From assembly GCA_946803715.1 (NCBI GenBank), contig CAMPET010000198.1, positions 8,231-72,230 of the forward strand: a DNA stretch of 64,000 nt, given 5' to 3'. Both the position numbers and the translations under genes were made by a program. The notes below the pieces were generated by a model. The model saw only the letters and a program-made list of their open reading frames with translations. It was not told the origin of the DNA and searched no databases. This document shows, piece after piece, positions 48,996 through 58,617 of this stretch. Source of the stretch: Beroe ovata. Its lineage: Eukaryota > Ctenophora > Nuda > Beroida > Beroidae. Position 1 is the stretch's first letter. The number at the start of each line of letters is the position of its first letter.

Positions 48996-51900
48996 AGTTT
49001 GTGTTTGTGCGTGTGTGTGCCTGTGTCTGTTTCTGCTTTTGTGTCTGCTTTTATGTCTGATAATTTGTTCCTTATTTTGTAATCACCAACCCACCTAGAT
49101 TCCAGATCCTATGAAGCTGCTCGGTCTGTACGAAGAGGCTGTTTTCCTGAAGTCTGTGACCAGTTACCTTGTCTTTGCTCTGATATTCCTCGTTCCTATT
49201 GGTCAGGTAACTGCCTCAGTCCATCTTCCACACGTGTGTTTCCCCCACTCTCTGTTACCATGGTAACAATGTTGACTCATGGTAACAATATTACATAATG
49301 CTGGCACATGGTAACAATGTCCACCAATTTCCAGGTTGTTGAAGGTCTACCCTTGGCACACGGCAAATACTCATATCTCTGTAACGGTAAGTACCCCGCG
49401 ATTGGTTATGTATCTGTTTCAGACCTCTCCCCATGTCCTCCGACCCCGTGACCCCGGCTGTTTTATCGGTCCATAGCGTGGTCCATAGCTTGGTCTACAG
49501 CTATAACTAGTTGTAATAGATTAGAGAGGGATTTAATCTCTGGCTCTACAATGTTGAGAGTTAAGCAAATTATTGGTCAGTAAAATAGAGTCATGCTTCA
49601 CGGAAGTTGCTGTACGTCGGTGGAGAGTTAATTACCCCATTAGTTAATTACCCCATTAGTTAATTACACTCATCACTTCTCATTGTGTACGTATGGTGTC
49701 GTATGTTGAGTGTCATTAACAAAATATGAGATAATGCATTTGCGAATAACAAACAGCTAAATAGTTTTAAGCCAATGTGACATCGGAGAGATTGCTCTGT
49801 GGGGTCATGGAATTGTTCATGTGAATATGCGAAAAATTTTCGAGTCCATTGTGCGAGCAAAAAATAATCAAAATAATCTGAAGGTATCCTTCTAGGGTTC
49901 TGTATTATAGTATAAATGATGTCATGAGTATACTCAGTCAACAGTGTATAGGAAGTGATAACGATGCACAGTGTTAACAGACTGTAATATACATACCACT
50001 GTACTATGAATTGTCTATCTGTCGCCGTGCACTATACACAATACAATGTATAGTTCAGATACTAATGTACCTGGCTTTAATGATAGGTACCCAAAACATT
50101 GTGGAACGAACTTCCTTGATAACTCCGCGCGAATGAATATTTCTTGATAACCCCATGCGTCTCCATTATTAAACACGTGAAAGCAAACTGCAGTTCCGTG
50201 TACATTTTCCTGCGAGATGATGTACACTTTTGTCTAATTATCTTCGTAATAGGCTTGACATTGTTGCACTGCACTAGTTATTATAACGTACAGTTTAAAT
50301 TGACAATTATACTGGTAATATGCGGTAACCACTTCATGAAATTCCGGTTCATTGTACATTCCCTTGCATTCTATTTAGTATATCAAAATCACGATGGAGT
50401 GTGATACTATTGGAGGCGACAGCCAATAAGAAGACCGAATACTTTGCACGTGGTATTTTATCATCCAATCAGAAGGCAGTATAGGATAGCTGTACTCATA
50501 GTGTACATTTCCTGTTGCAGTTTCCTGATGTTATACATCCCCTACATTTTACACTGTCGAATGAAGAATGTACGAAGGTACAATGTACAGATTACAGAAT
50601 GCATCGACCAACATAGTTGGCCAAACAGTGGTCATTGCTCATTATGGAATTTATACTATTGACAGTGAAATTAGAGTTAGGGTTCATTGCTATTAGGCAA
50701 AATATAGAGTTGCCCCATTACTGTATGGGAATTGTTTAATACTGACCTGAAAATGAACCGTCACAAAATGAACGGTGAAATGAGCAATATGTGCCTAGCA
50801 GGAAGTGGTTTCGATCCACTGACCTTTGGGTTATGACCCCAATACGCTTCCTCTGCGCCATCCTGCTAGACAACCTATACAGTATCGACATAGCGATGTA
50901 CAATGCAGACTGAAGTTTAAACCTGTCTGAATTATTGCTTTAGACTATCCTTTTAGATGGCCATCCGTAGACCTTAACTACGCTTTTTGAAAGAACTATA
51001 AGTGCTTCCCAAATAAGTACTATTAGGGACTAGGGTACCTATTTATTTGTAGACATGACAACTGCATCTTGGCCAATTATGGAATGTTGTATGGCAACGC
51101 ACAACACTTGGCACAAAGTTATTTGCCGCGCTTCATCATAACTGTATTTCGCGTAAGGCGCGAGACATTTTTGACGCGAATGTCTGCGCGTCATACTAAT
51201 TTGAAAATTAATTTGGGCGCGTGCGCGCGCTTCATTTCAGCCCAATTTCCATTCAACAATACTTTCAAAGAGGTCAAACAAGTCACAAGGTTTTTTCATA
51301 CAGCCTAAACGTCCTAAGAACTCACAATGGAAGTGAGTATAGATCTCATAGTTTTTATCCAAATCAAAATTAAGCTTCCTGAATTACCAGTATGTATGGT
51401 GTCATAAGTACGGTGTCACAAGTACGCTAAATGAAATGAAAGATTATCGATGAATATAATGACTTAAATTAGTTGCGGCAAAGCCGATTGTACAAAGCAA
51501 AAGTTTCTAGCAGGAAGTGGTTTCGATCCACCGACCTCTGGGTTATGGGCCCAGCACGCTTCCACTGCGCCACCCTGCTATCTGCCTGCAGCAGAAATTT
51601 GAATGATTTAGACGTTTTGCGAGAACATAGAGTAGAGTTCATGATTTAAATATCTGGCTGAAGATCGTTTAAATAAGGCTTCGTGCAATGAGAATCTAGC
51701 CATTGCAATTGGGGACTGGTCATCAAGCAGGGTGGCGCAGTGGAAGCGTGCTGGGCCCATAACCCAGAGGTCGGTGGATCGAAACCACTTCCTGCTAGCA
51801 ACTTTTGCCGTTTGATGGACTGAATCATAGTGTCGCGGTACAGTCCGTTTACCATTCATACCACCGTCGCAGGTCCTGCAGTACTACTACTTTGCTTGGT

Positions 51901-54712
51901 GCTCCAGTATTTTGGACACAAGCACTATGGAGTTCTGGTCAGCGAGACAGGCAACCCCCTTCAGACACTGGCTCACTCCTGCATTGTTATTCTACTGATT
52001 GCTCTCTGTGCACAGTGGAAGTTCAAGTCACTGGGATTTGTCTACAATAGTGAGTATATCGTCAATGTGATATCATTGCGATTGATTCATGCAAAGGGTT
52101 CAATCCAAGGTTATAGCAGACTATGTTTTTCAGCTTCACTGATTGTTGTTTGCTGCTCACTGGTGGATGCCCGTTTCCACCTAACCCATCTGACTCCTCA
52201 ACACTACACTGCCGCCCTGCTGGTATTTTCCATGGTCCTTAGCTTCATCGCGTTATCTCATGCTTTCCTAAATGATCCCAACGAGTTAGCCATTACAAGC
52301 GGTTAGTTTTGGCTTTTATCGTTTATTGAAAAAGCATGACTCTCTAGTATGGATAGCATCGTGTTTTCATGATCTGTTCACACTATCCCCCTGCCCATAG
52401 CATCACGCGGGTTTTTCGTGCTGTGTGTCACGTGGACATTACGTCATGACGTATTCCCGATCCCTGACTTGGAGTGTTTCATCAACACTGCAGTGTGGAT
52501 GAATGTCATCAATGTGGCCTTCATTCTCCTCGGTCTCGCTATCAAACACAGTGAATGTCTCAGTGAGTATTATATACATCATCTTGTTCTAGAGGGGGGT
52601 CCTGCTTTTACACAGGACCCAACTGGAGAAGTAAAAAGAAAATCTTACGATCACGGTCGAGAACATCACTTAGGTTCTTGAATGATCCTGCGAGATATTT
52701 CCTTGTGTTTGAAGTTGTACTTCCTAACTAATAGATTTCCAATTCAGAAGTGTGTGGTGTTCTGATTGCGGTTATAGGGGTTGTCAGTGGAGCGCTGGTT
52801 CAGCAGGACTATCTAAAGATACCCACTGAGGTTCCGTACCTATCTCTTTGGTATGTTGTTAATCTGGCAAGTGGAACGGATACACTCTTTGTTATTGCTC
52901 GAGCTAATTGGAAAACCAACTTCTTCGGAGTTAATCCACGTGGGTTGATATTCATTTTTTCTCAATTTTTTCTCATTTTTTCTCAATTTCTCCAGTTTTT
53001 GAGTGATTTCCCCTCATTCGGGTTCGTCTAATAATAACAACCTCACCCACAGTTCATTTCCTGAGTGATGTTTTGGTCGGATCACCAAACCCAAGAATCA
53101 ATCTCTTCCCCCCTCTCCTCACATTCGACGTCAAATTCTTCTGTATCAGACTCGGTCTACTGTGTCCCATGCTCTACTCTGTACAAATCGGTTTGTCCCA
53201 TTTTTCAGGTGTGTTTCATTCCTGTGAGACGGTTGCTAAAACTCGCTAATTTTTGCTCAGGTTTGGACCAGTTCTATTCTGGCGAGTATTTACCGCTCAA
53301 TGTAACCGCTGTGCTGGTCATGACCGGCCTATACCTCGCTTCTAAACTGATAAGTTTGGAGAAAACCCACGTTTCATCCACCGGTGAGTCTGAAAATGGG
53401 GCTGATAGATATAGTGCCGTCTTTTTGTCCAAATGAGAGTGTTATTTGACACCGAAACTCAACAAAACAACCTGACCCTAACAAATGCCCACAACAGATA
53501 TAGTCGATAAGAAGTGTGGTATCGGTTTTATGCTCTGGACCATCTGTGCCCAACCTGCTCTACTACTCATACCTCTCAGATACCTTACTTCAGGTAAATA
53601 TACATTAACAACAGCTATAAGTATAACTACTTTAGGTAATGACTTATATCGAGATATCGACTAGGTATAACATGCAAATTTTACTATTATTATTGGTCAG
53701 TGACGAATAATATAAGTAAAATCGTCGCATATCTCAAAATTCCCCCGCCCATCAGGAAGTGCTGTGACGTCACCAATAGATGATAATGTGACGTCATCAT
53801 CCTATCTGCTCACCGCTCTACTCTGCTCAACCTTTGCCATGGGACTCATGGTATATACATACTCCACACTTCAGGGTCACTACCTTATCACAGGTTATTG
53901 TGCACACTACACAAGTGAATGAGATATGTGACGGGTAGAGTGAACGGTTACTGGTTAAGAATAAGTGATTGTTCAGTGGTCATATGCTAAATTTTCGAGG
54001 CTGACTGATCTTACAACTCGTTTCTCTAACTCTTTTCCTACCTTGAAACAACCTAGAAGTTAATTACCATGGTCCCCTATCTCCACCAGGTGAGAACCAC
54101 CCCGTTACCAGGTGCCTGACCACCATTGCAGCGGCTGGTAATGAGAGGATACCAGTGTCCGGGCTGTGGCGCTTCATGAAGTACCCGTCTATCACCGGGG
54201 AGCTGATGATATTGGCATCAATCGCCCTGGCCTGCGGTGAGAAAATCATTGATTTGTATCATGAATAATACTCACACGGTTCACAATTCCTGTGCTGAGA
54301 ATACTGCATTGCTGAATTGTTTCTCCTCTGGAAATATCTGGATTTCGGCCAAGATCCTTAACTGAAATGATTGACTCAAGAAACGTGTTCTCACTCCCAA
54401 TAGGTCTGGATGAACCCTTGGTTTTCCTCCCATTCCTTGTTCACCTGGTTCATTCTGTGAAGCGAGTTGTCTCCTACAACAAACTGTCACCGGCTTTCTA
54501 CGGGATCCGAGCATGGAAATCTTACCAGGAGGTAAATTTGGATTGTTGCCAGGATTATATCATTTGGTCCCTGACCCGGGACCCCTCACGCCTATGTTTT
54601 GAATCTGAAAAGGAGTCTTTTTATTGAAATTTATCCGTTAATTCCCACATCCCATGCCAACTAATGATATTTTCAGATGGTGAAATACAATGTGATACCG
54701 GGAGTTTGGTAG
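48259..54712 (+). CDS. LBR: Lamin-B-receptor-like membrane protein, 16 exons, degenerate sterol-reductase fold
   Basis: The exons are 48259-48306, 48439-48631, 48756-48922, 49099-49206, 49335-49386, 51873-52049, 52134-52301, 52401-52562, 52748-52939, 53053-53208, 53261-53383, 53498-53593, 53756-53893, 54090-54236, 54404-54531 and 54677-54712: 696 residues, all phases matching. The N-terminus is an Arg/Ser-rich nucleoplasmic segment (TPRRRRSRSPAPQTPKSRGR) like the LBR RS region, but no Tudor domain is seen. Membrane anchors align with LBR/TM7SF2: VVEGLPLAHGKYSYLCNG, VGSPNPRI (cf. GRELNPR), CGIGFMLW, IPVSGLWRFMKYPS (cf. VSGWWGFVRHPN). The end is MVKYNVIPGVW. LBR sits in the inner nuclear membrane, binds lamin B and chromatin, and in vertebrates is a C14 sterol reductase. 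Here several reductase-signature residues differ. Exons 7-9 insert about 174 extra residues. Most junctions are phase 1. Confidence 0.84.
48350..48410 (+). repeat. (CA)n microsatellite with N
   Basis: CA-rich tract in LBR-like intron 1; undetermined base at 48391. Confidence 0.9.
48923..49060 (+). repeat. (TG)n microsatellite starting at LBR-like exon 3 donor
   Basis: The intron begins gtgtgtgcatgtgtttttgt and continues as TG repeat with a core of about 36 bases. The 5' splice site is thus the first GT of the repeat tract. Confidence 0.9.
49625..49672 (+). repeat. GTTAATTACCCCATTA triplicate
   Basis: Three tandem copies of gttaattaccccatta, the last diverged, in LBR-like intron 5. Confidence 0.85.
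50796..50867 (-). tRNA. tRNA-iMet: Initiator tRNA-Met (CAT), diverged copy
   Basis: A 72-base cloverleaf. The acceptor stem AGCAGGA pairs fully with TCCTGCT. The anticodon arm TTGGG-GTCATAA-CCCAA pairs fully, keeping the three G:C pairs of initiator tRNA. The T-loop AUCGAAA is the initiator type. Against the other copies it has compensating anticodon-stem changes and T rather than C at position 33. It may be functional or drifting to a pseudogene. A plus-strand AAAA about 30 bases beyond the 3' end would be its Pol III terminator, rather far away. Confidence 0.75.
51508..51579 (-). tRNA. tRNA-iMet: Initiator tRNA-Met (CAT)
   Basis: A 72-base cloverleaf with AGCAGGG acceptor, A-box tggcgcagtgga, anticodon arm CTGGG-CCCATAA-CCCAG, T-arm GGTCGGTGGATCGAAACC and the initiator AUCGAAA loop. 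C33 is the animal initiator feature. TTTT terminator lies 5-9 bases past the 3' end on the minus strand (AAAA at 51499-51502). Confidence 0.93.
51726..51797 (+). tRNA. tRNA-iMet: Initiator tRNA-Met (CAT)
   Basis: Same sequence as the copy at 51508-51579 but on the plus strand, divergently transcribed 146 bases away. TTTT terminator at about 51801-51804. Flanking bases (tagcaac/ttttgc) resemble the other copy, so it is an inverted duplication. It ends 75 bases before LBR-like exon 6. Confidence 0.93.
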
Positions 54713-56374
54713 GTTTTTAGTAGTCCCTACTGGTATCTAGATGGTCTAATGACAAAGATTCACGACAAGCAAAGAACAGGCCATGGTCAATGGTGATGGA
54801 CAATGGACATAGTCGCAGATGCAGGCTATCAGTATTATCCCTGATTTGATAGTCTATGAACTAACTCAAGGCACTATTAGTATAGGCGTGTTTGGATGCA
54901 GTTTTTAGTATTGAAATCGGGTGTTATGATGGGATTCGTTCAGTGTTCAATGTTCCATTTTCTTAGTTTTCCTAAAAAATTTTACTATTTTGTTTCAACT
55001 GATTGGCAGGATTCTCTAGCATTTGTCACTGTCAGTTCTCTGTTATATGAGGTTAGCGTTATCATTATTATACTCAACCAAATTATACTTATCAGACCCG
55101 TTTTGCAAGTTAGTTTTGTACGGGCTTACTTATTTTACGTTAACTGTTTGATACTCTCTTTTATTTCATTCTTTTATGATGATTAACATTTCTGTTTATC
55201 GAAATAGCAAAGAATCGAATCAATATCACGATGATTCAATAATTTATGCCTATAGTTATTACTTATTTGATTGCCGATGCGGATGAGGCTTCTTGTTGAC
55301 TTCAGTTTTATTTGTATTGCTGGTTAACTGCACAGATTGAGACAGTTAGGATGAAGCATTGAATTTCATTGGAACTGAAGTTTCGCAATCATTTTTAGTT
55401 TAAACCCCAGACGAAACTATGAGCTGGTAGTGGTATTTCAATTATTGGATGAGAGCAACTTCATTATCATACCTTCCAGTGAATCGTTTTATTTAAGGAA
55501 AATAGATTTTAGGATGAATATTATGTTGAATTGGTTAAATTAAATCTAAAATTTATTCATGTATTGAATTTGATGTTATTGTTATCCAATTGATATGATA
55601 AAGTCCGATTCAAGGACACGAGAAATAATAAACGATAGAGATTCATCCACGGTATCTTCATGGTATATTATTGTGTTCTTGAAGTTGGATATGCTGTATG
55701 CGATGACATGAATAATACTCCTGTAATCAGACCATATCTTATTCTTATTCTTATATTTTTATTCATTATTGTAACTGTAAGATTACCTTTGTTTATTTAA
55801 AATTAATTTTAAATCAACTTCATGACTTGAACTCGATGCGTCATTTTGAGTTTGACATGCCTGCGCCCGGCGGGCGCACGAGACAGAGGTGCTGGCGCTG
55901 ACTTGCCCGGCGATGCTAGTCAGAGGGTCTAGCTCTGACTCTGACCCATGCCTATCAATCATTATCATCGCTGACGTTCAGGCGCGGCGGACGACGTCCA
56001 CTGACACTCGACAAACTATGAGTATGACTAATGCTATGACTATGAGTATGACTAATGCTGACATTGACAGGCCAAGACTAGAAGTACAACTAGAAGTAAG
56101 CACGCTTAATTGCTGAAATTTTGAAGTAGACAAGCTTACATTAAAGCTTACATTTCAAAAACTCCGCAATGAAGAAGCATAACTATGCAATTTCATTGAA
56201 ATTGTTCAGATTAAACAGTCTCCTGTGTATCTTAATCTGCACCTCTCATCACGTCTTCAATATGAACATTGTGATAGAGTTTCAAACTACTGAACATCAG
56301 CGATATTATTCATGTACCCAGGGTACTACCCTGGTTCATGGCATTGGCACATGAAATTGAATAACGATGGTGCG
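54713..56374. other. LBR-like 3' region and spacer to the MINPP-like gene
   Basis: AT-rich convergent spacer. A hydrophobic 96-codon frame at 54896-55186 has no family signature and is probably chance. CpG-rich MITE-like pieces (cggcgatgctagtca) occur at 55860-55935, with a short atgagtatgactaatgc duplication at 56015-56065. Confidence 0.5.
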
Positions 56375-58267
56375 TCAGTACTGGTAGTTTTTATTGAAAT
56401 AATCACACTCGTGTTGAGGGAAAAGTTCCTCCAGTTTTTCCAAAGTACAGGGTGGGTCGCAGTCCGGTATTTCCACCAGCTTCTCATTGAGGAATGTCTG
56501 GACAACACGTGAACCATTGTCCACGCCCTGACATCCGTCCATGGCAACGAAAGTAAGGATCCCGCTGTACGGCATCATGTCACCGAAGAACCTCCTTGCC
56601 ATGATGTCATCGATCCAATGGTCGAGCGGTTCGGAAACAATCCCAAGATACTCAAAGAACGGGAGTAAAGTTTGGGAGTGGCCGAACAGGAAGGATTTTT
56701 CGTTGTTCCTCAAGCTTCGTATAGCTTCCTGCATCAAAATGCAACTAGAAGCAATGCGTTTCTTCGTTACCATGGTTTCGTGTACAAGCATGTCCTGAGG
56801 ATAGCACGGATGTGACAAGTTAATTTTTGCCATATCACTCATTTGACAACAGATTCTAACTTTGACATGAGCTTGTACAGCCTATACAGCGGTATAGGTG
56901 GTACTGGTATCTCAAGAGTCAGTGCCACTTTCGCATCATGAAATACTTACCTTGTAGAAGGAGAGGATTTCAAGTTCCTCTGGTTTGAAGAATGAGCAGA
57001 AATTCCCGTTATTCACCAGGTTTGGAAGGGTTTGCTCCGTGATACAGAAGAGATGCATGGTCGACATTTCGTCAAGCGTCAAACTGAATCCGAGGCGACC
57101 ACTCATATCGTTCAGTGCTTGAGTCAGTTGCCTGCACAAACAATAAATATAATATAGTCATAACACAACGCAAAAACTCAAAATGTACAGTGTACAGACA
57201 ATGTTCACACAATGTACACACAATGTACAGTGTACACACAATGTACACACAATTTTCATCCGCTGTATGATTTACATACTATGAAATAATGAACTTAAAT
57301 TGTGTATACAATGTACAATGTACATCCAAGGTAGTTTATAGTTGCAAAATATTGATTCAATGTACATCCAACGAACAAACCTGCTGCGAGATATATAAGC
57401 GGGGACACCCGATTCGTTTTCGAGTAACAAGTTGGTCGCTTTGACACAGCCCTCACATCGCTGATAGTACTTGATCTGGAGTACTTGATTTGGAGTAATT
57501 ACAAGCCTTGTGTTGTCACTATGTTCACAACAGTATACTAGCTACACAGTACACACCCTAGAAATACAAGGCACACCCTTACAGAATGAGAAATAGACAC
57601 CCTTACAGAAAAACAGGGCACACCCTTAGTTAACTCACCAGGGCGTGGCGCCCCGGATTGAACATCTTCAGTGGCACGCTGTCTCGCGAAGGGGTGAGGA
57701 GCGGCTGGTATATCCGACAGAGTAACTTGTTGCTCTCCTCTCCCTGACACTCCCCCACCGACACGCCATGTACACTAGCTGACACATCGCCACCCATGAT
57801 GGCGGTGGCGTTAGGTGTGGAGTAGGTGCTTCCTAACATGCCGTAGAGTAGAGCAATAGCCGAACTAACACACCTGTGTTAATGTTAAAACGATCTTGCT
57901 ATGAAATAATATGAGCGATAGTTATTTCGAATTGAGGGTAATTAGTGAATTAATGAGGGTAATTAGTGAATGCTAACCTCGCTTTAGAGGAGGAGGAGAC
58001 TTGAATACTACTCGGATCTGAAATAAACGGGATATCAAGCAACCTTGTCAGGTTAGCTTGACAAGCAATGACGGCTGTCACGTGGTCAGGATAGGCTGTC
58101 ACGTGGTCAAGATAGGCTGTCACGTGGTCAGGATAGGCTGCTCATCATTATGTTCCTACCTGACAGCAGACCGGGAAACGCTGCTCTGTATCGCTTTCCC
58201 TGGCGGAGAGGTTCCGCGTAGCCCTTCCGCGTGAGATCTGTGCTCGTAGTAAATCTGTACTCAACAT
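56375..58267 (-). CDS. MINPP1: Multiple inositol polyphosphate phosphatase (MINPP1)-like, 5' incomplete, HAE acid residue changed
   Basis: In transcript order the exons are 58160-58267, 57978-58017, 57639-57864, 57381-57475, 56951-57131 and 56375-56794, giving 356 residues to the stop, all phases matching. Family landmarks: LTRKGYAEPLRQGKRYRAAF, VSSSSSKASSAIALLYGML (cf. SSKHRC..SSAAFLQGL), PLKMFNPG, FCSFFKPEELEILSFYKD, FLFGHSQTLLPFF, PYSGILTFVAM, VVQTFLNEKLVEIP. MINPP enzymes are ER/secreted histidine phosphatases that remove phosphates from InsP6/InsP5. The proton-donor tripeptide, HAE in MINPP1, is HSQ here, so activity is doubtful. The first exon starts in phase 1, so upstream exons with the RHGxRxP nucleophile must exist or have been lost. 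I could not find them before the sulfotransferase-like gene; they may lie beyond it. Confidence 0.8.
57180..57350 (+). repeat. TGTACA/ACAATGTACA-rich array
   Basis: About ten occurrences of (a)caatgtaca with cacaca spacers inside the MINPP-like intron 57132-57380. Confidence 0.7.
58073..58142 (+). repeat. Three-copy 24-bp repeat with CACGTG
   Basis: ggctgtcacgtggtcaggat plus a is repeated three times in the MINPP-like intron 58018-58159, each copy with an E-box palindrome. Confidence 0.85.
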
Positions 58268-58617
58268 CTGTGCGATAAAGAAGTCCTGTTATCACAATTA
58301 ATGATAATATTCTAAAGAGGTTCCAAGATTGAAGTGTCTTTCAATGAGCAACAAATTGTCAAATTGCTCCTATATTTTAGTCTACCTAATATCCAGTCTG
58401 GTATTTCTGAGGACGATCTAGAATGGATATCCTTTATCTTTGACATGAATTTCTTTATTCGAGTCTTGAAACCTGCCTTTGAAGCTGCATCCCTTATTCC
58501 ATGGCGATGTATACTGAAATAGAATATGAGTGAAACAGGAGGTACTCAAATTTAATTTTATTGCTCGACACGGGTAATATATTGCTTGTGGCCCACTGGG
58601 TAGAATCAGCAATAGTG

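Noticed and set aside
54896-55186. Hydrophobic 96-codon frame after the LBR-like stop
   Set aside because: T-rich DNA yields hydrophobic translations; no family match and no splice link to LBR exons.
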